A DNA stretch of 64,000 nt from Citrus sinensis (GCF_022201045.2 NC_068560.1:34125001-34189000); one strand, 5' to 3'; positions 1-12,099 are shown, counted from the stretch's first letter. Notes: generated from the letters alone by a model not told the origin. Numbers and translations: made by a program.

Positions 1-868
1 TTTTAGTCCAAACTTTCTATTAGTTGTTAAGATTGTGGAACCAAAGGATCAGAACTTATTGAAAAGCCAGTTGTTCTGATTTTCAAAGCTGGCGAGATGA
101 TTATGAACTTTATTGCTCCTAGCTTAATGAGAATTAATAAGTTTTCAGTCATAAATTTCCACACAAACCCTTCATTATTCAGCAAATTTTGGCATAAAAC
201 GTAAGCCTATCTCCAAATGGAAATTGTAGCATTAGCATCTCAAAGCAATCAAATTGAAGGCTTTAAGATACAAAACTTACATTAGAAAGTCTAAACGGAT
301 AAAACTTAGGCTTTCCCTTACGACCATATTTGAGAAGCTGAGCACCCTTCTTCAAAGCAATTAATGCCTGCAAAAACCAGCAGGATCGTTTACAAACCTT
401 ACGTTAACAAGAAATGGTCGCGGGTAATTTCTCTAGATCAAAAATGCACAGTGACATTCGATAGATATCATGAAGTATCACAAAGCATATCACGTGAACT
501 TATCAAGATAGTTAATATACATAAATTAAAAACCAAACTTTGAGAAATATCTATTTGTAAGTTACTTCACAAAATTAGCTCCAAAAATAAAAATCATTAT
601 CATACTTGTAATGTAGAAATACGATAGACGCTTTAAATTTTATTCTATTATTAGAATACTCAAACTCATTATTAAACTTTATAATTTCGGTTTCTAATAA
701 ACGTAACAACAGTGTCGATGAAAAAAATTATTTTTAGTTTAAAAAAAGAGAGAGAGAAAAAACAGAATTTTGAAAAATAGAAGAAAAATGTCGAAGAAAT
801 GTCAAAAATGATGAGGAGACCTGCTCAATATCACGGTCGGCATTTCCGTAGCTAACAAGATCTGCCAT
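1..868 (-). CDS. PRAF1: PRAF1-type PH-RCC1-FYVE protein, 5' end only
   Basis: This is the start of a gene that runs off the left edge. Exon 1 (868 down to 821) encodes MADLVSYGNADRDIEQ and ends at a GT donor. Exon 2 (367 down to 281) begins after a CAG acceptor and encodes 29 residues from ALIALKK to PFRLSN, again followed by GTAAG. Both exons are a whole number of codons and join in frame. The residues are the first half of the N-terminal pleckstrin-homology domain of the plant PRAF family. In that family the PH domain is followed by RCC1 repeats, a FYVE zinc finger and a BRX domain, and the proteins bind phosphoinositides and act in membrane or polarity signalling. None of those later domains is visible here. 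Bases 1-280 are intron. The match to PRAF1 is from recall of the family, but the wording of the domain is distinctive. Confidence 0.88.
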
Positions 869-1300
869 TCCATGTGAGAGATTCACCAAAGCGCCACCTC
901 CCTCTTCGATCCCTCACAAAACCACCGTTCATCATATACACAGCTAACGGCTCTTCTTTCTCCGCCGTGCGATTTCACCATCAACACTTCAACACCTCCT
1001 TCTTTCTTTTTCTCTCTGCTCCGCTGAAATACGCTAACTACTAGCTTTCACAGATCTAGAGGTCTTCAGTGAGCTGCGGTTTTACTCGCCGGCGGACGAG
1101 TTCTAGTCCAACGTAAGAGAACCGCAGGAACCGGAGAGAGAGAGAAAAAAAAAAACCGGAGGCAGAGTCTCTTCTCCTGTCTTGTGAGTTAAAAAATAAA
1201 AAATAAAAAGTACGGAGGGAGTCAAAGATGATAAAATAAAAGAAAATTAAAAAAACGAAAAGTAGGAGGAAATCGCCTGAGATTGACAAGAAATATGAAT
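869..1300 (-). promoter_or_regulatory. 5' leader and proximal promoter of the PRAF1-type gene
   Basis: The stretch upstream of the ATG (read on the minus strand) is richer in G+C than its surroundings and carries purine- and pyrimidine-rich runs typical of plant 5' leaders. Open frames here on the minus strand are low-complexity and are not taken as coding. I see no convincing TATA box, so the transcription start is not placed. Confidence 0.45.
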
Positions 1301-2817
1301 AGACATTTCCAAAGCAGCCATTATTATTTTAATTTAATATTACAAAAATTATTTCAGCATCAGCAGTTACTGCTGTTTCTACTTTTCTCTCTTTTTAATT
1401 TTCTGAGTTTTCTAAAAGGTTAAAGCCCCTGGCTGGATGCAAGGAAATAGCCTCTTTTTAAATTTTTCCAGTTCTTATTTTATGATAGTTTTTCCTTTTC
1501 TAAATTTCATAAATTTGAATTCTAATGAATCCTCATCAACTCTATTGTCGACGAAATTCAAACTGATTAAGTTGACATTGATGCACCATTATTGTGAGTA
1601 TTATACTATGACAATAATAATATTTTTATTATACTTTCTAATTTAATTATTATTAAATTGTTATATGACTAAGATAGTATTATTAAAAAACATTTATCAA
1701 AACTAGCACATTAATAATAAATAATAAAATCGACAGACACTAAAAATATAAGAATCAATAACATATGATAAATCAAATCCAATATAGGCAATGTACATAT
1801 GCTAACTGTGATTTTTTTCTTTTTTTTTTTCTTTTATGTTAATGTAACACTGTTGTTTTATGAAAGTAGTTTGTAAATATAATAACATCATCGAAATTTT
1901 TTATTAAGCCCTAAAATTATTTTTAGAATAGAAAAACGATCATTTAAGTATGTACCAAATGACCTTATTATTGGGGAAGAGCTCTGATTGCGCAATGTTG
2001 TGACTTGTACTTGTTCTTTTGGTCTGAAAAGTCTGTGAACGTAATGTTGTCGTTTAGAAGGAGGAGGCGCGTTAGAGGGTTATTTTTGTACTTGCGTCTG
2101 CTTTGAGGTGAACTGGTTATTGTTGATGAAATGACTAAAACGGCCCTCACAAGGGATGACGTGGCACGTAGAAGAACCGAGGGGAGTCTGAACCAAGTCT
2201 GGGCCGGGGTTGGGGTGGGTGAGCCGGGAAGCACGCGAGTCCGAAGATATGGTGCCGTTTAGTGCGCAGGGTTGAGTCTGGATTTTAGAGTCAACCAAGG
2301 AGAATGTAGTACGTTGGTGGAACAAGAGTCGCGTGGTCTCTATCTTTTGAGAGATGTGGTGATAAGACCATTACTTTCGAACTCATCCTTCTTAGCATAA
2401 AATCTAGGGATGGCTCGATTTGAAATGTTTTGGATCTTCTGTATCCGATTTGCATTTTTTATTTTCTTAATACCATTTTTTTTAATATATTTTGTTTAAT
2501 GATATAGAAAACATGAGAAATTGATGATATCACCTGCCAAGTGGTTGTGTTATTTCTATCCATTGATACAACATAAAATTGGTTTTCCATCGCTACTAGG
2601 CATGTATATTATTAATCTTATGGGAACTGATTTAACTCTTACTGTTAATTAATGTGCGCCCACAAAACACTAATAAAATTTTAAAAAACAATAAAACAAA
2701 TGTAGTATCGTGCGGGATAATATTCCACGCACCATTTAAAATAGTAAATAATTCTTATATAATGTTATATTAACATGACATTTGTTATTTATCACATTCA
2801 CCTTATAGTGCGGCAAT
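1301..2817. other. Gene-free upstream DNA with a GC-rich ABRE-like block
   Basis: No gene is supported. Most of the stretch is AT-rich. The exception is about 1970-2340, which is clearly more GC-rich. At about 2156-2172 it contains TGACGTGGCACGTA, where two ACGT cores of the ABRE/G-box type sit side by side. Two short overlapping minus-strand frames in this block have no recognisable protein character. The block may be a distal control region for the PRAF1-type gene, whose ATG is about 1.3 kb away. Confidence 0.4.
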
Positions 2818-2820
2818 TTA

Positions 2821-3095
2821 GGGTGCGTTTGGGATTGAGATGCTATAGCTTTTAAGCTACAGCTGCTGTGAAAAAAAAAAGTTGTAATTATGAAACAAAA
2901 GTTAATAATATATAGTAAATATAAATTTCAAATAATAATTTTGATAAAATTATTAAAGATATAATAAATTTTATATTATACAAGTAAAAAAGCATATCAA
3001 CGTAGCTTAAAAACTACAGCAGTTAGTGTTTACCAAACACTTTAGTGTTGTAGCTTTTAAGCTACAGCTGTCCAACCTTAATCCCAAACGCACCC
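2821..3095. mobile_element. Harbinger/Tourist-like MITE, copy 1
   Basis: This is a 275-bp non-autonomous element with inverted ends. The left end starts GGGTGCGTTTGGGATT and the right end finishes AATCCCAAACGCACCC. Inside those, a second inverted motif (agcttttaagctacagct) is also mirrored. The element is flanked by the 3-bp direct repeat TTA (2818-2820 and 3096-3098), the target duplication usual for PIF/Harbinger elements. The centre is AT-rich and non-coding. A degenerate relative of nearly equal length lies at 24962-25235. Confidence 0.85.
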
Positions 3096-3098
3096 TTA

Positions 3099-4184
3099 AT
3101 CTCCATGCTAACAAGATCTAAAATTTTGAATATGATATAAGAAGAATTTTACATTCATAATCACCATGATGATATGGATCGAATAAACTTATTTTTAATT
3201 GTTTAATCTTTTTTTTATCCCATTATCAATGAGTGAATTTATAACACTCATCAAAGAGTGTCACAAATATACTACATCACTCAAAATATAGATTTTATAT
3301 TTTACATTCACCAATATCATGGTTACTCATATTGAAATTAGTTTCACTTAATAGTTCGAAACGTCTTCAATGTTAAGCAAATGGTTATAGCTATTAGATC
3401 GCAATAGTTGTTACAAGGATTATAACTAAATGTTATATATACGAGTTAAAAAATATGAAATGGGTAGAAAAATAGTAACGTCGTGTGGTTGCCTCCAACT
3501 TCGCAATTGCCACTGAGGAATAGAGTTATCTCATCAAAGATTGTTTAACGGGGAGTATGTTCAATTGCCTACTTGGATAGTAATCAAGTACCTAACCGAT
3601 TGGTTCCATTGAATTCACTGGCGACGTTTCTTAATTGTTTTTTTTTTTTTCAATTTTTCTTTTTAAATTGTTTTGTTGGTCAGTATGAAAGACGATGTTT
3701 TAAGTTCAATCGACGCTCCTTAAACTTGGTTGCGTGTCATAATTAAAACTTGCTAGTAAAGGGAACGCAACGCGCAGGCGCAAGAAGGCAGAAGCTAACA
3801 AAAAGTATCAAAGCCCGGGGACCTATGATTCGATTCCGGGTCAAATCAGTCCAGCACTTTTCAGTTAACACTTTTTAAGAAATCGTGCTACGGCGACGTT
3901 TCGTGACACTCTTTTTTTTTTTTAAATTTTCATAAATTAATTAAAAATAATAGAAAAAAGGAAGTGATGGTATTTACAACTGTAAAAAACCCGAGTCTGT
4001 GATCTTTCTTCGCTTTCGACTTTCGAGAGATGAGAACCCACCTTGAAATGACAAAATCACCCCTCAAAATCTGGAGAATTTTTATTGAAGTACGGGCCCC
4101 TTTGTATTTTGTTGATTCGGTAGGTGAATAACCACGTAGGTTGATGGTGCTCTATTAGTTGCATAGTTGTGGGACCCATGCCAT
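3099..4184. other. Gene-free intergenic DNA
   Basis: The stretch is AT-rich with homopolymer T and A runs and no supported coding sequence. A slightly GC-richer patch lies at about 3760-3860. I see no tRNA or other RNA gene in it. Confidence 0.4.
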
Positions 4185-4194
4185 CTTGATGCGC

Positions 4195-4809
4195 GGGTAA
4201 TTTTTAAAAACCTCCCCTGAGGTTTGGGCTTGTTGCAAGTAGATGGCGAAAATTGATTTATTTGTAAAAAACTCCCTACCGTCAGTTAAGTTTAACATTG
4301 ACCGTTAGTTGACCGTGCAAAGACAATATTACCCTTAACAATAGTTTATAAACAAAAATAACTAAAAAAAAATCAAAATTATTAGCTATTTTACACTTTT
4401 TAAATTATTGATATTTTCTTAAAGTTTCTATAAAAAAATTAAAAATTAAAAATTAAAAAATCCTCTTTAAATTATTGATATTTCCTTAAAATTCCTACAA
4501 GAAAGATAAAATTAAAAATTTAAAAATAAAATAGTCATAATCTTTAACTATGATATTATAAATTTTTAGAATTGACAAGGATAAAATTATCAAAAAATAG
4601 GGTTTGTGCTTTTTGCACCAATAATTTTGGTTTTTTTTTAGTTATTTTCGTTTATAAACTATTGTTAAGGGTAATATTGTCTTTGCACGGTCAACTAACG
4701 GTCAATGTTAAACTTAACTGACGGTAGGAGATTTTTTACAAATAAATCAATTCTCGCCATCTACTTGCAACAAGCCAAAACCTCAGGGGAGGTTTTTAAA
4801 AATTACCCC
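4195..4809. mobile_element. Mutator-like MITE with ~190-bp inverted ends
   Basis: The 615-bp element begins GGGTAATTTTTAAAAACC and ends with its inverse. The inverted ends stay almost identical for about 190 bp each (roughly 4195-4385 and 4620-4809). They are flanked by the 9-bp direct repeat TTGATGCGC (4186-4194 and 4810-4818), which could be read as 10 bp with the preceding C. Long inverted ends with a 9-bp target duplication are the signature of the Mutator superfamily. The AT-rich centre holds a short internal direct repeat around tttaaattattgatattt and no coding capacity. The few differences between the ends suggest a fairly recent insertion. Confidence 0.88.
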
Positions 4810-5019
4810 TTGATGCGCAGGTTGTGCCATGGAGTTGGAGTTGGAGTTGGACGGTGATCGAGGATTATTCAATGTTCAGTGGCCGAACCATCTCAGCCGC
4901 CCATTCACTAGACTTCCAAAATATCCAACATTTTCCGCTTTGACTTCTGTATAAATTTGGCATTTTAATAACAAGGAAAAAATAGAAAAACGAAGAGGAT
5001 GCCCCTTCAGTATTTAGAG

Positions 5020-5389
5020 TAGGGATTGCAAAATAATCCGGATTCGGACGAATCCAGATAATTCGGGCCGGGTTGAACCCGTATTAGAATATAAAAAAAT
5101 TCGGATCCGGAATAAATTTTAATAACCTTGATATATTCGGGTCTAGATCCGAATTTAGGTTAACCTGGACATCGGGAACCCGGACCCGGATATCTAATTT
5201 TAATATTATTTTTTAATTAATTTTATTTATTAGTCTAGATGTGTTATTGTTTAGAAATGTATTAATTTTTTATTTTTAGAATTTTAAAAATTAATATTGA
5301 TTCATTGATCCAGGTTCAAAACCCTGAATCCGAAAACCCGAATTTTTCCGGGTTGAACCCGGACCCGGACCTGGATTTTGCCATCCCTA
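5020..5389. mobile_element. hAT-like non-autonomous element
   Basis: The 370-bp element starts TAGGGATTGCAAAAT and ends ATTTTGCCATCCCTA, an inverted pair. It is flanked by the exact 8-bp direct repeat ATTTAGAG (5012-5019 and 5390-5397), as expected for hAT elements. Sub-terminal motifs around cgggttgaacccg are self-palindromic and occur near both ends. There is no coding capacity. Confidence 0.88.
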
Positions 5390-5485
5390 ATTTAGAGTCA
5401 TCACATGTTCGTAAAGGTCAAATTAAGTGTTTACTTATTTGAAATACAAAATAGAAAAAAAAATGGAAAATCATAGTACATACGG

Positions 5486-5633
5486 GTGCTTATTAAGTTA
5501 CATAATCATGTAACTTACATCAATCCAACACTTGCTACAACTAACATAAAAACATAAATAACAAAAATCAAATGTGTATTAGTGGTAGTAAATGTTGTGT
5601 TGATATAAGTTACATGATTATGTAACTTAACGA
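5486..5633. mobile_element. Small inverted-repeat element, class unclear
   Basis: About 150 bp with imperfect inverted ends of about 50 bp. The core ttacataatcatgtaactta near 5500 is mirrored near 5615, and the flanks continue the match as gggtgctt versus ggtagtcg. I do not see a convincing target duplication, so the superfamily is left open. It could also be a decayed MITE or a simple foldback sequence. Confidence 0.55.
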
Positions 5634-5639
5634 CTACCA

Positions 5640-7568
5640 TATAAAAAAGCAAAGCAAAATCTAACGTGTTTGGTTTGGGCATTAAATGTGTTCGTTCATT
5701 TCTATTTTTTGATTTCTACAATTTCTTAACATATATCCTAAGAAAACTAGTTAAACAATCGACGTTATAACCAGAACAAAGTTGTGACAAAATAATATCA
5801 ATTTTTCTTAATATACTAAATAGTCGCATTTATTTCATATTTTAACGGTTTAATTTATTGGGGAAGAAATGACTTAACTCAAACATAACTTTAAAATAGT
5901 TGTGATTTTAGGTACAGGTGTACTAATTTTGAATAACTTAAAATTGGGATTAATTTTGGATATTATTGCTAAAAAATAATTATTTTAAACTTTCCATAAT
6001 TATTGATTTTTAAGGATTAATGTTATAAATATCCGAATTGCCAATCAAAGCAGGTCCTATTGTATCTAAGTTTATTATCGAGTTTGATTTCCTGAAGATG
6101 CAACTAATTCGTTCCTAACATTTATTTAAAAAAAAAAAAAAAACTAGTTGTGCACTAGGTGGTTGTGTCGTAACCACTTGATCCTGAAGCAAAGCCGTAA
6201 ATTATGATGAAAAATGTATTCTTACTCCAACCCCACATTACAACATTTTTAATTACACTGAAGACATTTCATCAAATATAGTTACGAGTTTCAATAGAAT
6301 ATTTGATTAATAATATAAAAAAAAAGATTTAGTTTCGTATTGTATTGATAATATAAAAGGAAAATTTGTAAGCATATAAAACATTATATTTTATATCATA
6401 CAATAACGTTGAACATTGATAATACTTGATTCGTCCGTCACAAACAATCAAACATCAAATAGTGAGATATATACAAACTCACTACATGTGCGGTACTACT
6501 CTTTCATTTACATTTATAGTTAAAAAGAGATTTTAGTGAGATCATAATTTGTTATGTAAATATATGGAAAAGTGATGATGTGTTTGAAGAAAATCTTGAC
6601 ACTTTTCGTCAACAGAAGTTAGGCTTCAATTATAAATTAATGAGAAAATAAAGAAGCGAAGTGAGTGATTGTGGAAGCCAATGATCAAATTATCATAATA
6701 AAAACACTATAATCACCTTGAAAGCCGACTTATTGAACTTGCTGGATAACTGCGGTATCAAATGGAGCATGAATGATGAGAGAGTTGCTTCTATTTACAT
6801 TATTTATTACTTCCAAGGGACAAGAAGCCAAATCTTTAAGGCTAGGGCCGCTTTGATTTGACTCAATTACACCGTCTACTTAGCCCTGTCGGCTTGTTCA
6901 TTTGCATGTGGGTCACGCTTCCATGTTAAGGTTGAATTGTTGGGACTTGGGGTTTTGGGTTATTTATTGATGCCTCTTCCCTTTCGTGAATTGCTTGGAT
7001 TAAGTTTAGCTTCCAAAGTAAGTTGAAAGACTTTACTTGAAACTTTAACATTAGTACTAAAGTGACGGACTCAACCTCCCTCAATTAAATATAATTGTGT
7101 GGAGATTACTTACAACGTTTTTTTCTCTTGCGAAATGCGAGTGAAGTAGAAACATCCCTCCCCCATGAGGGATATTTAGCTGAGTATGTGCTTCATAGAC
7201 TAAAAGTGTAATAATGTAGTCTCATGTATATATATATGATTGTAAATATCAGTGTAATGACATGCTGTCATAGCAGTTATAAATATCTCTGTGTAATACA
7301 GTAACCTGATGCTTAATCAGTTAAAAAAAAAAGTACTAAATTGATGGACCCCAACCCTAGTAGGCCTTCCATAATTACTCCAAGTGTTTGTTATTAATTT
7401 ATTTTGTCTAATCTCAAATTTAATGTATACAATTATGTTGTCCATTTCAACTTTGCTTGCAATTTCATGATAAGAAGCCATTATCACAACCTTTCTTCGG
7501 TAGTTTTACTGACTCATTCAATTTTTTTTTTCTTGTTTTGGAAACTAGTGGCTTATTAATGAGCTCAT
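5640..7568. other. Gene-free AT-rich DNA
   Basis: I see no gene, RNA gene or complete transposon here. The stretch has A/T homopolymers (for example an A run near 6128) and a TA-rich microsatellite near 7228. Confidence 0.4.
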
Positions 7569-7575
7569 AAAATTT

Positions 7576-7764
7576 AGAGTAACGATATAGCCACAAACTC
7601 TTATATAAATTTATTTTATATAAACTGATGTAACATGATAAAATTTATTGAATTAAATATTACTTGGTCCACATAATTTATTTATATTATTTTATATTTT
7701 CATTCAACTAATGAATTAATGCCACATCAGTTTGTACAAAAGTTTGTAGCTGTATTATCACTCT
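7576..7764. mobile_element. 189-bp MITE with 7-8 bp target duplication
   Basis: The inverted ends read AGAGTAACGATATAGCCACA and, mirrored, agctgtattatcactct. A second inverted pair (actgatgtaacat and atgccacatcagt) lies further in. The element is flanked by AAAATTT on both sides (7569-7575 and 7765-7771), and the repeat may extend to 8 bp. A hAT-like origin fits the duplication length, but the low-complexity target makes this uncertain. Confidence 0.65.
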
Positions 7765-7910
7765 AAAATTTGATACAATGCTATATAATATTACTCGCGT
7801 ACCACGCACCTTTGGATTTAACTTTTGTCATTTGAAGGATTAAGCTATAAGAGAGTGCTTAGTTCATACCATTCCTTTGAATTAATCAATTTTATAAGAG
7901 AAAAGTGGGG

Positions 7911-8012
7911 GCATTAGGCATTGGGATTAACCCATTGGTGGGCCACCGATTCAAGCCCGTGAGTCTCTTTCACATTTTCACCAAGGATGGGAAAAAATAT
8001 AAAAAAAAAAAA
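7911..8012 (+). mobile_element. Short SINE-like sequence with A-rich tail
   Basis: About 100 bp containing a box-B-like motif CCGATTCAAGCCCG at about 7947 and ending in an A-rich tail (7993-8012). The flanks AGAAAAGTGGGG (7899-7910) and AGGAAAGTGAGA (8013-8024) look like a decayed target duplication (9 of 12 matching). A tRNA-derived SINE remnant is the best reading. Box A is not convincing. Confidence 0.4.
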
Positions 8013-8024
8013 AGGAAAGTGAGA

Positions 8025-9480
8025 TTGGAGTAATTTCTTTCTAATTTTATTAATAGGAGCAAATTTATGAGGCAGTCTCGGTAGATTTATGGATTATATT
8101 ATAAATGTATATATTCTAGAGTTTTAATAGACCTTAGATTACAATACATACATACAGGTATATTGTGATTTGTGAGATGAATAAAAGTCTTTGGGTCAGA
8201 TAGATAGTTGAAAAAGGAGTTGAGGTGAGCTTTCAAGAGATCCATGTACTACGAATTCTTATGTGGTTCAAAAAATCAAAGGTCCACTTCTGCAATTTTA
8301 TCTACATATAGTCTTAATAAGTTGTAACATTATATAGTGTGAGCTTGTGAAAAATAATACTATTAGTCACGATCTTGTTACAGTAGCACATTTGATACAT
8401 TATTTCAAAACCCAGACAAAATCTCAAAGCAACCAATTTCCTTTTCACTTTTCTTTTGCTTTTCTTCATTTCATGTCATCTTTGACGCATATAGAAAAGA
8501 GCATGTACACAGCTCAAACTTGTTGGGAGCACAAAATGATGGCAAAAATTATGTTCGAGTTAGTGGGAGAAAAGGGTTACCCCCGATGTTAAAGCACTTT
8601 GGCCCCAAAATTTGTCATGTTCATTTCATTCCTGACAAACATATCTTTTAAGTTCAGTAGTTCACCATAATTGAAGTGGAGGGTGATTTTTGTGCACTTT
8701 ATTGAACTTGAGTTTTAGCAAGTACAGTTTTGGTGATGTTTGTGGTCACTGTTGAAGAATTTTGAAAGAGACAGACTTGGAAACCCCAATTATTTTGGGG
8801 TGGGTTAATCATTTTGGGCCATGCCACAACACAACTATCAAGTAGATTCCAATAGAATATTGATTGTTAAATTATAAGTGGGTTGTATTTTAATATTTAT
8901 ATTAAGTGTTCCTATTCAATAAAATATTAAATATGCATTGTTGGAGTCGGAGAATGTTTTTTTTCGCGTTCAATATGATTTTTAATGAGATTAAATATAA
9001 CTTCGAGTCTTTCATCGCATCTATTCTTTTTAATTTATTTGAATAAGGAATCATTTACTGTAGCTAAGCTGCCCATAATCTCCTTTTTTTTTTTTTTGTA
9101 ACTCTACCACTACATATGTGTACATTGATTATAAAAAAAAAGGTTAATTACTAGAATCATAAAAAAAAAAAAAGAATTTAATAATTTATTTGATGGATGC
9201 ATTACTCTCGTCTGATTTTTTATCATCACGTGTTGGTAATCGATTTGAAAGGGCGAGCAAGGGTGGAAGAGATCTTGGGTTAAATGTAGAAGCCCAAAGA
9301 TAGAGAGTTGGGGGAAGCCAAGCCCAAAAATAAAATAAAATCCTGGACTTCTTTTTTGCACGAGATAACTGGAGACCACGACACCACGTGCTCCATAGAG
9401 TGTGACAACTTGATGACGAAGCATTAGACTGTTAACACACGACAAAATAAAAAGGAGGAAAAAAAAAAAAAAGTGGTGTG
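8025..9480. other. Gene-free DNA and distal promoter of the NSR-like gene
   Basis: No gene is supported. A minus-strand open frame of 111 codons near 9110-9445 has no recognisable family and sits in promoter territory. A CACGTG G-box is present at 9385-9390, about 270 bp upstream of the next ATG. Confidence 0.4.
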
Positions 9481-9516
9481 AATTGCGAAAAATAATAGAG
9501 AGCAGAGGAAGAGCCC

Positions 9517-9525
9517 TAGGGTTTT
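9517..9525 (+). promoter_or_regulatory. Telo-box-like motif in the NSR leader
   Basis: TAGGGTTTT (the inverse of AAAACCCTA) lies in the 5' leader, about 130 bp before the start codon. Telo-boxes of this kind are common near the start sites of plant genes for RNA and translation factors. Its function here is inferred. Confidence 0.45.
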
Positions 9526-9655
9526 AGCAAATCCCAATAATCAACGCCAAGGCATGTTAATCGGCGATTTTTAATTTATCGATAATATTATGCTTTTGTA
9601 ATAATTAGCTGTTTAATCTTAAATCTCAATTTCTTAATATACAGAGATAATAATC

Positions 9656-11783
9656 ATGGCGGACGGTTACTGGAATCGTCAACAGGCTTCTCTGCTCCCT
9701 TCTGGTGGCATGCTTAAACGACCCCGGTCCGATTACGGTACGCTCTTTTACACTTTCTTTTTTGTTTTAAAATTCCAATTATATGATTCCTTTTGGTGAG
9801 CTTGTTTATTTAACTAGTTAACCATGGATCGCCATGGTGTTATTACATAGGATTTTATTGTTTTATTTCCATGGCATGAGAAAATTCTCTAATTTATGTT
9901 CCGATTTGGGAGCTAAAGTTGCAATTTTATGTAAATTTATACAGATAAGGGTTATGACATTAGCATTTTGGTAGAATTTGGAGCACTGACTCTGTGTGAA
10001 GAGATGCAGGGTAAAAGAATTTGTCAACTTCAATACTGATAACATAATCTTTGTAGTTTGTATGTGTGCGTTTGGGGCAGCGCATCCTATATTCTAGGAG
10101 AATATATCTATTTTGTGATTTATATTCAGATATAGCAGGAGAGAATGACTGTATGAGTGTGTGTATTCTATTTTGTGATTTATATCTCGAAAAGAAATAA
10201 AGAAGTGGACATGAATAATGGGTTTGAATTCAATTCAAAACTGAGCCATCGAAGGGTGTGAATGTGCTAAGTGACAGATAAATTTGTTCAGAATTATTTA
10301 CAACTTTTGTTTTAAGTTTCAAAATTAGAAGATTTATCTATCCTTTTTTTGGACTAATGAGAGATTCATGTCCCTTGCCAACTTTGTAATTATTTGACAC
10401 TGAAAGTCATTCTTCTGCATGGATCATGTATTCTTGGATCTTCCTGTAGAATTGGATTCATTCAGTGTTCTCCATTTTACGATGGAGTCCATGTTCATCG
10501 GTCTTACTTTAACAGAAATCACTAAGCAAGTAGAGAGTTGACAGTAGGTCAACTGCATCTATGCATGCTTATTCACACATTCCTTTTGGAGAAGGAATTT
10601 CACTGACATCTTTGATTTTTAATACTGAAGATCTTCCCCCTTCTGAAGTGCTGTCACGTCATGATATGCATAATTATTTATCTCAAGATGATGATCTTGG
10701 TGAGCTGCAGCCTCTAAAGGATACAAGTACCATTGGATCAGCATATGATCGCTATCTCCAAAGCGCGGTACTCACTTGAACCTTGTCCTTGCATGTTCTC
10801 TGCCATGCATACACATGTTCGTTTGCTAAAATAATCATCCTAATTGATTTTGAAGCAATATTCTTCTTTTACTTCTGGAGAAGCCAGTGCATTTTCTGGA
10901 GATAGGTTGCGAAGGGCTGTTCCTGGTGGAGTGACTCGTCTGCCTGTTTCTGACCCTAGTGTGACAGGTCGTCATGGGGCCACTGGTCCAGATCTGGTGC
11001 AAAATCTTCGCAGCAGCAGTATTGATGATCAGCTTCCATTTGATGCTGCAGCTAGGCCAGGCCATGAAACATTACCTCTTCCTCCTGATGCTTCGAGCAC
11101 TCTGTATGTTGAGGGACTTCCTGCAGACAGCACGAAGAGGGAAGTAGCTCGTATCCTTTTCTATGGCGTGGCACTGAAAAGCCGAAATGATATATTTTTG
11201 TCTCAACTCATTATCTTGCACACAAAAAAATCTTCTTGTCAGTTGTTTGTATTCCTTTACTTCCCTTTTAGATATATTTCGACCTTTTGTTGGATATAAA
11301 GAAGTCAGACTTGTGATCAAAGAATCCAAACTGGTAAGTAGACGACCACTAACACACATTTTTTCCCCTACCTTTACTGACTGGTTTGTTATTACGTCAC
11401 CTGAACTGATTACTGCAAGTGTGACTGGTTTCTTCAAGCTAAACCTCTGATACATTGGTAAATGCAGCGTGGTGGAGATCGCCTTATCCTTTGTTTTGTT
11501 GATTTTGAAAATCCGGCCTGTGCAGCTACTGCTTTGAGTGCCTTGCAAGGTAATTGGGTATATGGTGATGGACAATGATATCTCAAATTGCTGGATTGTA
11601 TTCTTTATCTGAAATTAGATGCATATTCTTGGTCTCCTGAAAAACTTGGAGTTGCTAATTTCCTTGTTGGTTTCATCAGGTTATAGAATGGATGAAGATG
11701 ATCCTGATTCTAAATTCTTGCGACTGCAATTTTCTCGGAATCCAGGTCCAAGGTCTGTTTTTGGAGCCAGAGGCAGGAGGTGA
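9656..11783 (+). CDS. NSRA: Nuclear speckle RNA-binding protein (NSR-like), 6 exons
   Basis: The exons are 9656-9737, 10631-10767, 10856-11150, 11272-11333, 11468-11549 and 11680-11783. Their phases match, giving 253 residues. The protein starts MADGYWNRQQ, has a KRPRSDYD patch, then a disordered part with TIGSAYDRYLQ. One C-terminal RRM follows, with RNP2 TLYVEGLP and RNP1 RLILCFVDF, and then an R/G-rich end. This order matches Arabidopsis NSRa/NSRb, nuclear-speckle regulators of alternative splicing that bind pre-mRNA and long non-coding RNA. The first intron (893 bp) is the longest. The exon 2 acceptor is chosen so that codon GAT is rebuilt across the junction as in homologues. A short 3' leader follows to about 12.1 kb and may contain an intron. 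The symbol is by resemblance and gene order; NSRB cannot be excluded. Confidence 0.85.
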
Positions 11784-12099
11784 ATGACTTCAGGCTGGGG
11801 ACAACTAGGTTTAACAGTAATCCAATTTTTGGGTACACATTTCTTGTATATTTTGAGTTATATAAAATTGTATTGGTAATTTGCAATTTTAGTTGCTCGA
11901 CCCTGGCCCCTTCCCTATTATGATGCCTTGTGATCCACAGAGTATGTGGGTGGTGAGATGAAGAAGAATCATAATCGACTGTGCAGTCAAACCTAAGAAA
12001 TCATTGGATGGATCACTGAGATTAAACATAATTCGTCAGTCTGTACTAAGCATTGTTGTACGATAATTTCTAGATGTAATGAAAATTTTGACTTTGGAG

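Noticed and set aside
1968..2325. Two overlapping minus-strand frames (88 and 81 codons) in a GC-rich block
   Set aside because: Overlapping frames with no recognisable protein; GC-rich DNA has fewer stops by chance.
3760..3860. Possible tRNA remnant around gattcgattccgggtc
   Set aside because: A B-box-like string is present but no cloverleaf or A box can be built around it.
9110..9445. 111-codon minus-strand frame upstream of the NSR-like gene
   Set aside because: No family resemblance; lies in the promoter region and runs through A/T homopolymers.
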